Positions 54,598-63,027 of a stretch of 64,000 bases of DNA are shown here, piece after piece. Position 1 is the stretch's first letter, and each line of letters starts with the position of its first letter. The notes below the pieces were generated by a model. That model had not been told where the DNA came from. It did no database searches and saw only the letters and a program-made list of their open reading frames with translations. The translations under genes and the position numbers were made by a program. The stretch comes from Pseudoflavonifractor sp. (GTDB lineage: Bacteria; Bacteroidota; Bacteroidia; Bacteroidales; Muribaculaceae), in contig JAMPAQ010000003.1 in assembly GCA_023667145.1 (NCBI GenBank), positions 1-64,000 of the forward strand, in the 5' to 3' direction.

Positions 54598-55431
54598 TTA
54601 CCAGCAGATGCAGATTATACCCATGATGACGCAGTAGACGGCAAACCACACGAGCTTGCCTTTCTTGACGATGTCGAGCATCCACTTGCAGGCGATGCAA
54701 CCCACGATGAACGCCGATAGGAAGCCGATGATGAGCGGGAACGTTCCCACGGCCTCGGCTGACGACGGCATGGCCTCGTCGGGGAGCAGCATCTCCTTGA
54801 GGTCGAGGAGACCCTTGCCGAGGATGGGGATGATGACCATCAAGAACGAGAACTTGGCGACTTTCTCGCGGTTGTCACCGAGGAGGATGCCGGTGGCGAT
54901 TGTCGTACCCGAGCGTGAGAGTCCCGGGAGTACGGCTATGGCCTGTGAGCATCCGATTATAAAGGCATCGAGCCACGTGATGTCGCGTCCCTGGGGACGG
55001 TCGGCATGACGGAGCGCCTCGCGGGTGCGGGTGAAGTAGGCGAACGCGAGCAGCAGGGCGGTGACTATGAGGCAGACACCGACGATGGTGAGGTTGCCCT
55101 CAAAAAATGTCTCCACGTCTTTCTGGAAGAACGCGCCCACGATGCCCACGGGGATGCAGGAGAGCAGTATCTTGCAGACATAATAGAACTTGTCGTCGCG
55201 CTTGAACGTGAAAAACGAGACTACCAGCGGATAGAACTCGCGCCACAGGATGACGATGGTGCTCAACACGGTGGCGACGTGGAGCATGATGCTGAACTCA
55301 AGCGAGGCATCGGGGTCGAGGCTCACGCCGAGTATGTGCTTGAATATCTCAAGGTGGCCGCTGCTGCTGATGGGCAGGTATTCCGATAATCCTTGTATGA
55401 TGCCCAGGATGAGGGCGTCAATCCATTCCAT
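54598..55431 (-). CDS. uppP: Undecaprenyl-diphosphate phosphatase
   Basis: 277 residues, BacA type. It recycles the undecaprenyl carrier for cell-wall synthesis at the inner membrane and gives bacitracin tolerance. Signature motifs GLSEYLPISSSGHL (residues 15-27) and GLSRSGTTIATG are intact. About eight membrane helices. Confidence 0.97.
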   Translation of the reverse strand: MEWIDALILGIIQGLSEYLPISSSGHLEIFKHILGVSLDPDASLEFSIMLHVATVLSTIVILWREFYPLVVSFFTFKRDDKFYYVCKILLSCIPVGIVGAFFQKDVETFFEGNLTIVGVCLIVTALLLAFAYFTRTREALRHADRPQGRDITWLDAFIIGCSQAIAVLPGLSRSGTTIATGILLGDNREKVAKFSFLMVIIPILGKGLLDLKEMLLPDEAMPSSAEAVGTFPLIIGFLSAFIVGCIACKWMLDIVKKGKLVWFAVYCVIMGIICICW

Positions 55432-55467
55432 AACTTATGCTTATATATGTTTTTATTGTGCAGATTG

Positions 55468-55767
55468 CTATGCCTCGGGGCTGTTGGCCTCACGGGGGGC
55501 GTTTTTCTCCTTGGGGCGGTAGATGATGGCCACGCCCATGAGGATGAAGCCGATAAAGGCGATGGTGGGGCCGACGACCACGCGGCGCGTGCTGAATATG
55601 TCGGGGTTGAAAGCCTCCTCGGTGGAGCTGCCGCCGAGCATGAGCAGGAATCCGGCCACTATCACGATGCCGGCAATGGCCATGAATATGAAGTTGCTCC
55701 TGAGCAGGGGGAAGTCGGCGCGGCTCTCGCGCTCAAGTCCTGTATTGGTATTGTTGTCCTGTTTCAT
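55468..55767 (-). CDS. DUF3098 membrane protein
   Basis: 99 residues with two membrane helices (about 27-46 and 66-85) and a short loop between them. Family DUF3098 is found between ftsX and uppP in many Bacteroidota, as here (27 bases after ftsX, 36 bases before uppP). Function is unknown; conserved position suggests an envelope or division link. Confidence 0.88.
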   Translation of the reverse strand: MKQDNNTNTGLERESRADFPLLRSNFIFMAIAGIVIVAGFLLMLGGSSTEEAFNPDIFSTRRVVVGPTIAFIGFILMGVAIIYRPKEKNAPREANSPEA

Positions 55768-55794
55768 TGGGGATGATATGTCGGTGGTTATAGA

Positions 55795-56667
55795 CTACTT
55801 GAACATGCTGTCGTAGTCGAGTCGAATGTACTTGTTGGCGGCAAAGAGGGCGGCGAGTGCGCAGATGAGTATCCCGGCGACCATCATGCCCCCGAATACC
55901 CAGGCCGCGTCGACCCATGAGACGGCACGCATCACCGAGGTATCGAGCGTGCTGCAATAGTAGAGGGTGAGGGCGAGCAGCCCGATGGCTATGAGCGCGG
56001 CGATGATGCCGTTGATGACGTTGCGGGTGACAAACGGACGTCGTATGAATCCCGGTGTCGCCCCGACGAGTTTCATTGTGTGGATGGTAAACCTCCGGGC
56101 GTAGACGGTCAGGCGCACAGTGTTGTTGATGAGCACAAATGATATAAGCAGCAGCGCCGCTGCCACGATGGTGAGCACAAGGGCGATGGAGCGAATGTTG
56201 TCGTTGATCGATTCGACCATCTCGGTGTGCACGTTTATCTCGCTGACGTCGGGCATGTCGCGCAGCGGGGCTACAATCTTGTCGATTGAGTCGACGTCGG
56301 CGTAGGCGGCCTTTACCTTTATCTCAAACTCGGGACGGAACGGGTTGACACCGAGCAGGGCCATGAGGTCTTCGCCAGTCTCGTCCTGCCACTTGGCGAG
56401 GGCATCGTCGGCTGAGTAATACTTGACGCTCGACACGTATGGGGCCGAGGTCCATGATTGCTTGAGACGGTTGATTGACTCCACGGGGGTATCCTCGGCG
56501 AGGACGACATCAAATCCCATGTTTTCCTTGATGGAGTTGGTGACCGAGTGAGCCGCGATGCCGAGCAGCGCGATGATGCCGAGCAACAGCAGCACGAGTG
56601 CCACCGAGACGGTGGCCGTGAGCTGGGCGCTTAGGGTGGATATTCCCGACCGATGTTTTGTAGCCAT
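55795..56667 (-). CDS. ftsX: Cell division protein FtsX
   Basis: 290 residues, an ABC-type permease subunit that with FtsE controls peptidoglycan hydrolases at the septum. One N-terminal helix (about 19-45), a periplasmic domain (about 50-155) and three C-terminal helices. The start was set at ATG 56667. An ATG at 56685 lies inside the -7 box (56683-56690) and cannot be in the mRNA. First gene of the operon running through queA. ftsE is not in the window. Confidence 0.93.
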   Translation of the reverse strand: MATKHRSGISTLSAQLTATVSVALVLLLLGIIALLGIAAHSVTNSIKENMGFDVVLAEDTPVESINRLKQSWTSAPYVSSVKYYSADDALAKWQDETGEDLMALLGVNPFRPEFEIKVKAAYADVDSIDKIVAPLRDMPDVSEINVHTEMVESINDNIRSIALVLTIVAAALLLISFVLINNTVRLTVYARRFTIHTMKLVGATPGFIRRPFVTRNVINGIIAALIAIGLLALTLYYCSTLDTSVMRAVSWVDAAWVFGGMMVAGILICALAALFAANKYIRLDYDSMFK

Positions 56668-56682
56668 AATTAAAAGATTGTG

Positions 56683-56714
56683 CAAAGATAATACATCAAC
56701 ACCCCCGTTGTCAA
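56683..56714 (-). promoter_or_regulatory. Promoter of the ftsX-queA operon
   Basis: The minus strand shows TTG, 21 bases, TATCTTTG (perfect -7). The -33 side lies within a 12-bp inverted repeat (56699-56710 with 56737-56748, ACACCCCC/GGGGGTGT core) that may be an operator or the miaB terminator. Confidence 0.8.
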
Positions 56715-56775
56715 TAGTTTTGCCTTAAAATTGCATCAATGGGGGTGTAATACAGCAGTATTGGATGTCACGGGG

Positions 56776-58134
56776 TCAGGCGAGACGGCCAATGAGGGTG
56801 GCCGACGAGGCTTCGTCGATGATGACGGGGACTATGTCGCCGACGCGGTAGTCGCCACGGGGGAATACGACGGTCTTGTTCTGCTGGGTGCGTCCGACAA
56901 ACTGCTCGCGGGAGCGCTTGGATATCCCCTCGACAAGCACGTCAAACCGCTTGCCGACATCGCGGAGGTTGGAGACGAGTGACAGCTCGTTCTGTAGCGC
57001 GATCATGCGGTTGAGCCGGTCGATTTTGACATCCTCGGGGACGTTGTCGGGCAGTTGCCGAGAGGCCAGTGTGCCGGGACGCTCGGAGTATTTGAACATG
57101 AAGGCCGAGTCAAAGCCTACCTTCCTCATCAGGTCGAGCGTCTGCTCGAAGTCCTCCTCGGTCTCGTCGTGGAAGCCGGTAAAGAGGTCGGTGGATATGC
57201 CGCAGTCGGGGATGGCGCGGCGTATGGCGGCTATGCGGTCGAGGTAGCGGGCGCGGTCATAGTGGCGGTTCATGGCCTTGAGCACGCTGTCGGAGCCTGA
57301 CTGCACGGGCAGGTGGATGTGGTTGCAGACGTTGGGATGGCGGGCGATGGTGTCGATGATGGCGTCGCTCATGTCCCTTGGGTGGGATGTGGTGAAGCGT
57401 ATGCGCATGTCGGGCGCGGCCTCGGCCACCATGCCGAGCAGTGTGGCGAAGTCGACGGTGGCTCCGCTGTCGTCCTTGTATCGGTAGGAGTTGACGTTTT
57501 GTCCGAGCAGTGTCGCCTCCTTGAATCCCTTGGCACGCAGGTCGGCCAGTTCGGCCAGGATGCTGCGTGGCTCGCGTGAGCGCTCGCGGCCACGGGTATA
57601 GGGCACGATGCAGTAGGAGCAGAAGTTGTTGCACCCGCGCATGATGCTGATGAACCCCGACACGCGGTTGCCGGTGATGCGGGTGGGGATGATGTCGCGG
57701 TAGGTCTCGGTGGTACTCAGCTCGATGTTGATGGCCTTTTGGCCGGCCTCAACGGCGCTGACGAGGTTGGGCAAATCCATGTAGGAGTCAGGCCCGGCCA
57801 CGAGGTCGACACCGTGATTGGCGATGAGGTCGTCCTTGACGCGCTCGGCCATGCAGCCTATCACGCCGATTATCAGGCGGCTGTCGCGGCGCTTGCGGCG
57901 CAGCGATGAGAGATATTGCAGCCGTGAGATGATCTTCTGCTCGGCGTTGTCGCGTATGGAGCATGTGTTGAGCAGTATCGCGTTGGCCTCCTCGGGGGAG
58001 TCCACGGGGCTGTAGCCCACGGTCTTCATGACCGAGGCGACTACCTCGCTGTCGGCCACATTCATCTGGCAGCCGTAGGTCTCGATGCACAGGCGCTTGT
58101 CGGCCTGCGCTGCGGTAATATCGTGAGTTGACAT
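56776..58134 (-). CDS. miaB: tRNA-2-methylthio-N6-dimethylallyladenosine synthase
   Basis: 452 residues from ATG 58134; the 68 codons upstream run through the promoter and are rejected. A radical-SAM methylthiotransferase that adds the 2-methylthio group to A37 of tRNAs reading UNN codons. N-terminal cluster ligands Cys22, Cys58 and Cys94, radical-SAM motif CNNFCSYC (Cys168/172/175), C-terminal TRAM domain (about 385-450). It lies upstream of ftsX in the same direction, with a separate promoter. Confidence 0.96.
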   Translation of the reverse strand: MSTHDITAAQADKRLCIETYGCQMNVADSEVVASVMKTVGYSPVDSPEEANAILLNTCSIRDNAEQKIISRLQYLSSLRRKRRDSRLIIGVIGCMAERVKDDLIANHGVDLVAGPDSYMDLPNLVSAVEAGQKAINIELSTTETYRDIIPTRITGNRVSGFISIMRGCNNFCSYCIVPYTRGRERSREPRSILAELADLRAKGFKEATLLGQNVNSYRYKDDSGATVDFATLLGMVAEAAPDMRIRFTTSHPRDMSDAIIDTIARHPNVCNHIHLPVQSGSDSVLKAMNRHYDRARYLDRIAAIRRAIPDCGISTDLFTGFHDETEEDFEQTLDLMRKVGFDSAFMFKYSERPGTLASRQLPDNVPEDVKIDRLNRMIALQNELSLVSNLRDVGKRFDVLVEGISKRSREQFVGRTQQNKTVVFPRGDYRVGDIVPVIIDEASSATLIGRLA

Positions 58135-58160
58135 AGCTTGCTGTATTGATATGGAGAGCG

Positions 58161-58168
58161 CAAAGTTA
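58161..58168 (-). promoter_or_regulatory. -7 element of miaB
   Basis: The minus strand reads TAACTTTG, perfect. The -33 area is only T-rich. The predicted leader is about 22 bases. Confidence 0.6.
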
Positions 58169-58229
58169 CAAAAAAATCCACGGAATAGGTGAAAATTGCA
58201 CAGGGTGTCTAAAAGTGTGCATAATTTTC

Positions 58230-58260
58230 TTGGCAAAGACAGAATTAATCCGTAATTTTG
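58230..58260 (+). promoter_or_regulatory. Promoter of the 58292-60199 operon
   Basis: TTG (58230-58232), 20 bases, TAATTTTG (58253-58260): perfect boxes and spacing. It is divergent from miaB. Confidence 0.85.
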
Positions 58261-58291
58261 CAGCAGATTGCAGAGATAACATTCGTTGGTT

Positions 58292-58678
58292 ATGGAAATT
58301 ATCGGAGTGATAGCGGTCATCGTGGCCTTTGTCGTCATCGACGGGATGAGACAGCGGTTGAGCCGCCGTCATGCCGCCGCACGGCAGGATGCCGCCGGTG
58401 GCTCGCTGCGACAATCTTCAGACCGGCCTATCTTTCCGCCGCCGTTCCCATCATCGGTTGCCGTAGAGTCCCGCCATCAGCCGTCACAGCCACTGGAGCT
58501 TAGAGCCGAGGCCGGATATGCCTCCCCGACATCGCTTGCCGAGGAGGGCATCAGGGTCACGACTGACGACGAGCCGGTAGCCACCGATACCGAGGTGGCC
58601 TCGGTGGTCGCCGCCATGTCGGATGACGATTGGCGCAAGGCTGTGATTTATAACGAGATATTAAAGACTAAATTTTAA
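58292..58678 (+). CDS. Small membrane-anchored protein of unknown function
   Basis: 128 residues, not recognised. One N-terminal helix (MEIIGVIAVIVAFVVIDGM) is followed by a basic stretch, then a Pro/Ser/Ala-rich, probably disordered middle (about 35-95). A short conserved-looking C-terminal helix DDWRKAVIYNEILKTKF ends the protein. It starts about 27 bases after a consensus promoter and ends 24 bases before the CoA-transferase gene, so it is a true operon partner. ATG 58292 is used; a TTG 6 bases upstream is unlikely. Confidence 0.7.
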   Translation: MEIIGVIAVIVAFVVIDGMRQRLSRRHAAARQDAAGGSLRQSSDRPIFPPPFPSSVAVESRHQPSQPLELRAEAGYASPTSLAEEGIRVTTDDEPVATDTEVASVVAAMSDDDWRKAVIYNEILKTKF

Positions 58679-58702
58679 CACAAACTATAAATTATCACAT
58701 CA

Positions 58703-60199
58703 ATGGCATTTCCTTTCATTACTGCCCAGGAAGCCGCCGAGCTTATTCCCGACGGCGCAGCGGTAGGCTTGTCGGGCTTTACCGCCTCAGGTTCGCCCAA
58801 AGTCATCACCGAAGCTATCGCCGAGAAGGCGGTCAAGGAGCATGAGGCCGGCCGTCCCTACAAGATTGACATCTTTACCGGCGCGTCGACCAACCAGCAC
58901 GCCGACGGCGCTCTCTCGCGTGCCAACGCCATCAACCGCCGCACGCCTTATCAGAATACCCCCGACCTGCGCAAGCGCATCAACTCCCACGATGCCCACT
59001 ACTTTGACCTGCATCTGTCAGAGCTGGCCCAGAAGTTCCGCTACGGATTCTATGGCGACCTCGACTTTGCCATCATCGAGGTAGCGGCTATCGACGATGA
59101 CGGTACCGCCGTCCTCACGTCGGGCGTGGGCAACGTGCCTACCTACGTGAGACATGCCAAGAAGATATTTATCGAGCTCAACGACAAGGTACCCGCCGAG
59201 ATACTCGGTATGCACGACATCTACATGCCGCTCGACCCGCCCAACCGTCGCGAGATACCCATCTACAAGCCCAGCGACCGCATAGGTTCGCCGGTCGTTA
59301 AGATTGACCCTGCAAAGATTGTCGGCATCGTACACAGCAGCGAGTATGACGGAATCCACAGTTTCACGGCCCTTGATGACACCACCCTCCAGATCGGTGC
59401 CAACGTGTGTGACTTCCTCGTGGCCGAGCTGCGTGCCGGACGCATCCCCAAGACATTCCTTCCGCTCCAGTCGGGTGTGGGCAACGTGGCCAACGCCGTG
59501 CTCTACGGACTCGGCGAGAACGCCGAGATACCCGCCATCGAGATGTACACCGAGGTTATCCAGGATGCCGTGATAGAGCTGATGAAGAGGGGTAAGTGCA
59601 AGTTTGGCAGCACATGCTCGCTCACGCTCTCCAACGAGATGGAGGCCGAGGTCTACTCCAACCTCGACTTCTTCCGCGACAAGCTGCTGCTGCGTCCCGC
59701 CGAGATCTCCAACAATCCCGAGGTGATACGCCGACTCGGTGTCATCGCCATGAACACGGCACTTGAGGCCGACATCTTCGGCAACATCAACTCGACCCAC
59801 GTTGTCGGCACCAAGATGATGAACGGTATCGGCGGTTCGGGCGATTTCACCCGCAACGGTGCGATCTCGATATTCAGCTGCCCGTCCATCACCAAGGAGG
59901 GCCTGATAAGCAACATCGTGCCGATGGTGTCGCACGTGGACCACACGGAGCACTCCGTCGACATCCTCATCACCGAGCAGGGTATCGCCGACCTCCGTGG
60001 CAAGGATCCCGTGCAGCGTGCCGAGACCATCATCGAAAACTGCGCCAACCCGATGTACCGCGAGCTGCTTTGGGACTACCTGCACCTCGGCAAGGGTGGT
60101 CAGACTCCCCATTCGCTCTACGCCGCCATGGCGTTCCACACAGCGTTCAACGACACCGGCGACATGCGCAACGTCGACTGGGCCGCTTACGCCAAGTAA
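58703..60199 (+). CDS. Acetyl-CoA hydrolase/CoA-transferase (succinate/acetate type)
   Basis: 498 residues of the class I CoA-transferase family (AarC/Cat1-like). It moves CoA between short-chain acids such as succinate, acetate and propionate, fitting the fermentation of Bacteroidales. Motifs GLSGFTASGSPKVI (residues 22-35), the likely catalytic glutamate region MYTEVIQDAVIEL (about 278-290), GVGNVANAVLYGLG and ITEQGIADLRGKDP are present. It has strong C-ended codons. A terminator follows at 60224-60258. Substrate choice between succinate and acetate cannot be read reliably. Confidence 0.92.
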   Translation: MAFPFITAQEAAELIPDGAAVGLSGFTASGSPKVITEAIAEKAVKEHEAGRPYKIDIFTGASTNQHADGALSRANAINRRTPYQNTPDLRKRINSHDAHYFDLHLSELAQKFRYGFYGDLDFAIIEVAAIDDDGTAVLTSGVGNVPTYVRHAKKIFIELNDKVPAEILGMHDIYMPLDPPNRREIPIYKPSDRIGSPVVKIDPAKIVGIVHSSEYDGIHSFTALDDTTLQIGANVCDFLVAELRAGRIPKTFLPLQSGVGNVANAVLYGLGENAEIPAIEMYTEVIQDAVIELMKRGKCKFGSTCSLTLSNEMEAEVYSNLDFFRDKLLLRPAEISNNPEVIRRLGVIAMNTALEADIFGNINSTHVVGTKMMNGIGGSGDFTRNGAISIFSCPSITKEGLISNIVPMVSHVDHTEHSVDILITEQGIADLRGKDPVQRAETIIENCANPMYRELLWDYLHLGKGGQTPHSLYAAMAFHTAFNDTGDMRNVDWAAYAK

Positions 60200-60223
60200 C
60201 ACAATCCCCCTGTAAGAGCTATC

Positions 60224-60258
60224 AAAGGCATCCTCCCGGCAATCGGGGCGGTGCCTTT
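60224..60258 (+). terminator. Terminator after the CoA-transferase gene
   Basis: AAAGGCA with TGCCTTT at the ends of a GC-rich hairpin, 25 bases after the stop. The outer T run is short. Confidence 0.75.
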
Positions 60259-60300
60259 GTCATATCCGGCTGCACAGTTATATTTGCCATGGTCAGGTAG

Positions 60301-60326
60301 ATACCTCATTTTTATGAGAAAGGTAT
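60301..60326 (-). terminator. Hairpin after the Septu-like module
   Basis: ATACC and CTCAT pair with ATGAG and GGTAT around a 4-base A/T loop, offset by a few bases. It lies 15 bases after the HNH gene stop. A weak terminator candidate. Confidence 0.45.
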
Positions 60327-60340
60327 GGGGATGTCTTGTA

Positions 60341-61231
60341 TTAGTCGGGCATGACTTGTGGCATCCGTGAGGTATAGTATCCGTGAAACCAGTCGTATGA
60401 CAGTAGGAGGCGGTGGTAGGTATCGTTATCGGCAAATTTCTGTATCTCGGGGTCAAGGGTCTCGAAGTTGTCGGTGTCAAACAGACGCTTCATCAGCTCC
60501 ATGCGCTCCTTGAGACCGTTGGCCGCCATCATTTCCTCGACCGTGACTTGTGTGAGCACGGCGTGATACCATACCATTCTCACGTACTTGAGTGTCGGTT
60601 TGTTGATGTTAAGGGCCTTGATCGTCTGCTCTGCAAGCCCATCGGTGTCCTCGCGGACAATGTATGCCTCGCCGGTGGGGCTGTAGGCGGCTTGGGTATT
60701 CTCCATCAGCATCAAAGGGAGGATGCGCGTGTTCCCACGGCAATTGTTGCAGCTGCAACCTTTGTCGGTGAAGTCACCTGTGCCGTTACAGGCGGCAAAC
60801 AGGTTGCCGAGGGCTGTCAGGTGGGGAAAACGGGTCATAGAGGATGTCTCCTCGGCTGTGATTTTGGCTCCGGCAAACCGGCTTGACAATTCCACTCGGT
60901 CACGGAGACCGGGAGCCAAGGCGGTGTAGAAGTCGTACTCATCTGTCTCTATGAGGCCGCTAAAGCTCTCGGGTATAAGATGCTCGATTGAGGTCTGCCC
61001 CTCGGATATGCGTCTCATGCAATAGCAGCACAGACCCGACTGCTCGTCAATGAGCAACTGTTCCCATCCGTCGGCCCCGCGTTTGTATTCGGGCTTCTTG
61101 AAAGCGTCAAACGACATCTTGCTGTCGAGAGGTGGAAGCAGTGAGTCATCGTCGGCGCGGCAGTCGTTTATGAAACGACGGTCAATGTCGTCCTCGCGTG
61201 CGACAAACGGCGACTTGTCGATAAATCTCAT
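60341..61231 (-). CDS. ptuB: HNH endonuclease, PtuB-like
   Basis: 296 residues. HNH/zinc-finger nuclease of the retron/Septu-associated type: a CxxC pair at Cys68/Cys71 (GLCCYC), the HNH histidine at His84 (IEHLIPES), Asn143 in LGNLFAAC, and further cysteines at 148, 159, 161 and 164. The N terminus is basic/acidic without signal. It overlaps the ATPase gene by 4 bases (ATGA), so the two are translationally coupled. In Septu systems PtuB cuts nucleic acid under control of the PtuA ATPase. The role here is inferred from family and pairing. Confidence 0.8.
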   Translation of the reverse strand: MRFIDKSPFVAREDDIDRRFINDCRADDDSLLPPLDSKMSFDAFKKPEYKRGADGWEQLLIDEQSGLCCYCMRRISEGQTSIEHLIPESFSGLIETDEYDFYTALAPGLRDRVELSSRFAGAKITAEETSSMTRFPHLTALGNLFAACNGTGDFTDKGCSCNNCRGNTRILPLMLMENTQAAYSPTGEAYIVREDTDGLAEQTIKALNINKPTLKYVRMVWYHAVLTQVTVEEMMAANGLKERMELMKRLFDTDNFETLDPEIQKFADNDTYHRLLLSYDWFHGYYTSRMPQVMPD

Positions 61232-62601
61232 CGCTCGCTGTCTTTGTCGGTCAGAACCTTGAGTGCCGCCGAGTCGGGGCCGGTGATTGTCTCGATTTTC
61301 CGCAACACGGTGTCAGCCTCAGTCGTCATGTCGAGCTGACGGTAGATGTTGTATTTGTCAATCCAGTATTGCAGGTTCTCATTTCGCGACGATGCACCCA
61401 TGTAGTCGTCGATGGTGGCGTTGTAGTCGATGCCATACAGGTTGGGCATCAGCACGGGGGCATCCTTTCCGGCAACAAGCGCGTATATCGCGTTGACCTT
61501 CCGGCCATCAGCGTCGGGTTGGCAATTGAGGTTGGATATTGCCGCCGGGGAGTGAGTGGTGACTATGAACTGGACATCGGGGAATGTCTCGGTAAACGCG
61601 TTGATGACATTCTCCTCCAGTCCCGGATGGAGATGCAGGTCGACCTCGTCGATTATGACTATGCCCGCCGGGGCGGTCTCGTGGCCGTTGAGTATGAAGG
61701 AGCGGTAGGCAATCTCAATCACCATCGACAGCAGCCGACGGTAACCCGACGGAAGTTGCTCGATGGTCGACTCGCGGCCATCGCTAAAGACGAGCCGCAG
61801 TTGATAGCCTTCGCCCGATGGGATGGGCAAAATCGTCCTCACGGTGTAGCTCTCGGACTGTGACGGGATGAGCCGCTTGACAAACTCATTGATATAGCCT
61901 ATTATATGGTCGCTTTCTGATGCCTGTCGGTCGGCGTCGGCTTGTAGTGCCTTGTAACTATAGGGGTCGGCGACGCGCTCGCGTTCGGCCAGCATCGACA
62001 GACGGCGGGTGATGACGCTGCCGAGGCGCGTCTCCCATATTGAGGTACATGATGCCTCGTGGTCCCACTGGTAGTAGCCGAAGTTGCGGGGCAGCTCAGG
62101 CTGGAATATCGTCTCCTTGACCCATTTGGCCATCCTCACGGGGCGATGGGGGAAGGAGTCGGAGAAGTAGATCAACAGAGGCAAGCGCCCGGTGCGTTCC
62201 ACTTCGTCGATAAATCTCTTGTAGGTGTTGATGTACAGGCTGGTGTAGAGCGCGTTGTTTGACGAGGATGCCCTCATGCACCATTGGAGCGGGATGTCGT
62301 CAATCGTGGCTGTCGCCTCGATACGGGCTGTCGATGCCACCTCGCGTCGCGACCAGTCGATCCAGTAGTCGGTGGGGGCGTAGCCGTTGACCTTGAGTGA
62401 CTTGTTGCCGGCCGAGAGAACCTTGATATTCTCGTCCTTGGGTACGCAGAATATGAAGCTGAGCGCCTTGATGGTTGCATGAATGAGCGATGATTTGCCG
62501 ACACCGTTTTTGCCGATAAACGCTGTGACCCTCTTGGCAAAGTCGGCGTGGTAATGCCTGAAGCACCTGAAATTGTCAATGTCAACCGAGATTAGATCCA
62601 T
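61228..62601 (-). CDS. ptuA: AAA ATPase, PtuA-like
   Basis: 457 residues of the ABC/OLD-like AAA_21 class. Walker A GKNGVGKSS (30-38), signature-like LPSGYRR (283-289), Walker B GIVIIDEVD (313-321) and switch His350 (TTHSP) are all intact. The C-terminal ~70 residues (GIDYNATIDDYMGAS...) resemble those of PtuA and retron-Ec78 ATPases. It is first in a two-gene operon with its own consensus promoter and lies beside no other defence gene. Likely an anti-phage sensor ATPase. Confidence 0.8.
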   Translation of the reverse strand: MDLISVDIDNFRCFRHYHADFAKRVTAFIGKNGVGKSSLIHATIKALSFIFCVPKDENIKVLSAGNKSLKVNGYAPTDYWIDWSRREVASTARIEATATIDDIPLQWCMRASSSNNALYTSLYINTYKRFIDEVERTGRLPLLIYFSDSFPHRPVRMAKWVKETIFQPELPRNFGYYQWDHEASCTSIWETRLGSVITRRLSMLAERERVADPYSYKALQADADRQASESDHIIGYINEFVKRLIPSQSESYTVRTILPIPSGEGYQLRLVFSDGRESTIEQLPSGYRRLLSMVIEIAYRSFILNGHETAPAGIVIIDEVDLHLHPGLEENVINAFTETFPDVQFIVTTHSPAAISNLNCQPDADGRKVNAIYALVAGKDAPVLMPNLYGIDYNATIDDYMGASSRNENLQYWIDKYNIYRQLDMTTEADTVLRKIETITGPDSAALKVLTDKDSER

Positions 62602-62631
62602 GATTTACGTCAATAGTTATTGTATGTCATG

Positions 62632-62664
62632 CAAATATAAGCATAAGTCGGGGGTGAATGCAAA
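62632..62664 (-). promoter_or_regulatory. Promoter of the ptuAB-like operon
   Basis: The minus strand shows TTTG, 21 bases, TATATTTG (perfect -7). The start is about 26 bases before the ptuA ATG. The -33 box lies 6 bases from the -33 box of the divergent promoter at 62670. Confidence 0.8.
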
Positions 62665-62669
62665 TTTAA

Positions 62670-62700
62670 TTGTGTAATCCAAAAATAAGTGCAATCTTTG
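62670..62700 (+). promoter_or_regulatory. Promoter of the structured leader / beta-helix gene
   Basis: TTG (62670-62672), 20 bases, AATCTTTG (62693-62700), one mismatch to TAnnTTTG. Start predicted near 62705. An inverted repeat GTCGAGTA/TACTCGAC (62700-62707 with 62725-62732) spans the start site and may be an operator. Confidence 0.55.
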
Positions 62701-62768
62701 TCGAGTATAATTGTGGAAAGCGTTTACTCGACGCTCTTTCTTGACATCCCGGAATCTGGTAAATTCTC

Positions 62769-62977
62769 ATTAGAGTCAAGATTGTGGCAACGGTAGATGC
62801 CTTGCAGATATGTCATATCGGCATATCCTCACCCGGCGTGGGAGCGTCGGATGTGGACGTGTGTACACATATCGGCGTGAGGCTCTGCATGTTTGCCCGT
62901 TCGACTCTAATGGGCAGTACCAGGGCCTCGGGATGTAGGACGGGCAACAGGTACAGTTCCTCACGTTTTCTTTTTTA
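62769..62977 (+). ncRNA. Candidate structured RNA or cis-regulatory leader
   Basis: Fold A is a nested set of helices: ATTAGAGTC/GACTCTAAT (62769-62777 with 62903-62911), GGCAA/TTGCC (62786 and 62893), TGCAGA/TCTGCA (62803 and 62884), a TATG/CATA hairpin, and CCTCACCCG/CGG-c-GTGAGG (62827 and 62873). Fold B competes with it: TTGCCCGT/ACGGGCAA (62893 and 62940) inside CGTGAGG/CCTCACG (62876 and 62959), directly followed by TTTTCTTTTTT (62966-62976), a terminator. No known riboswitch signature was recognised. It may instead be a free-standing small RNA of about 270 bases. Confidence 0.5.
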
Positions 62978-63027
62978 AGTAAATACCGGTGGTCAAGGGG
63001 AACAGCCGCCAACCAAATCACACTCAC

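Noticed and set aside
61228-62601. Retron effector instead of Septu
   Set aside because: No reverse transcriptase gene is in the flanks. The structured RNA at 62769-62977 is tempting as an msr-msd, but without a reverse transcriptase this is not supported.
62784-62978. 64-residue plus-strand frame in the structured leader
   Set aside because: It starts with TTG, has no family-like pattern and coincides with the nested helices; the RNA structure explains the sequence better.
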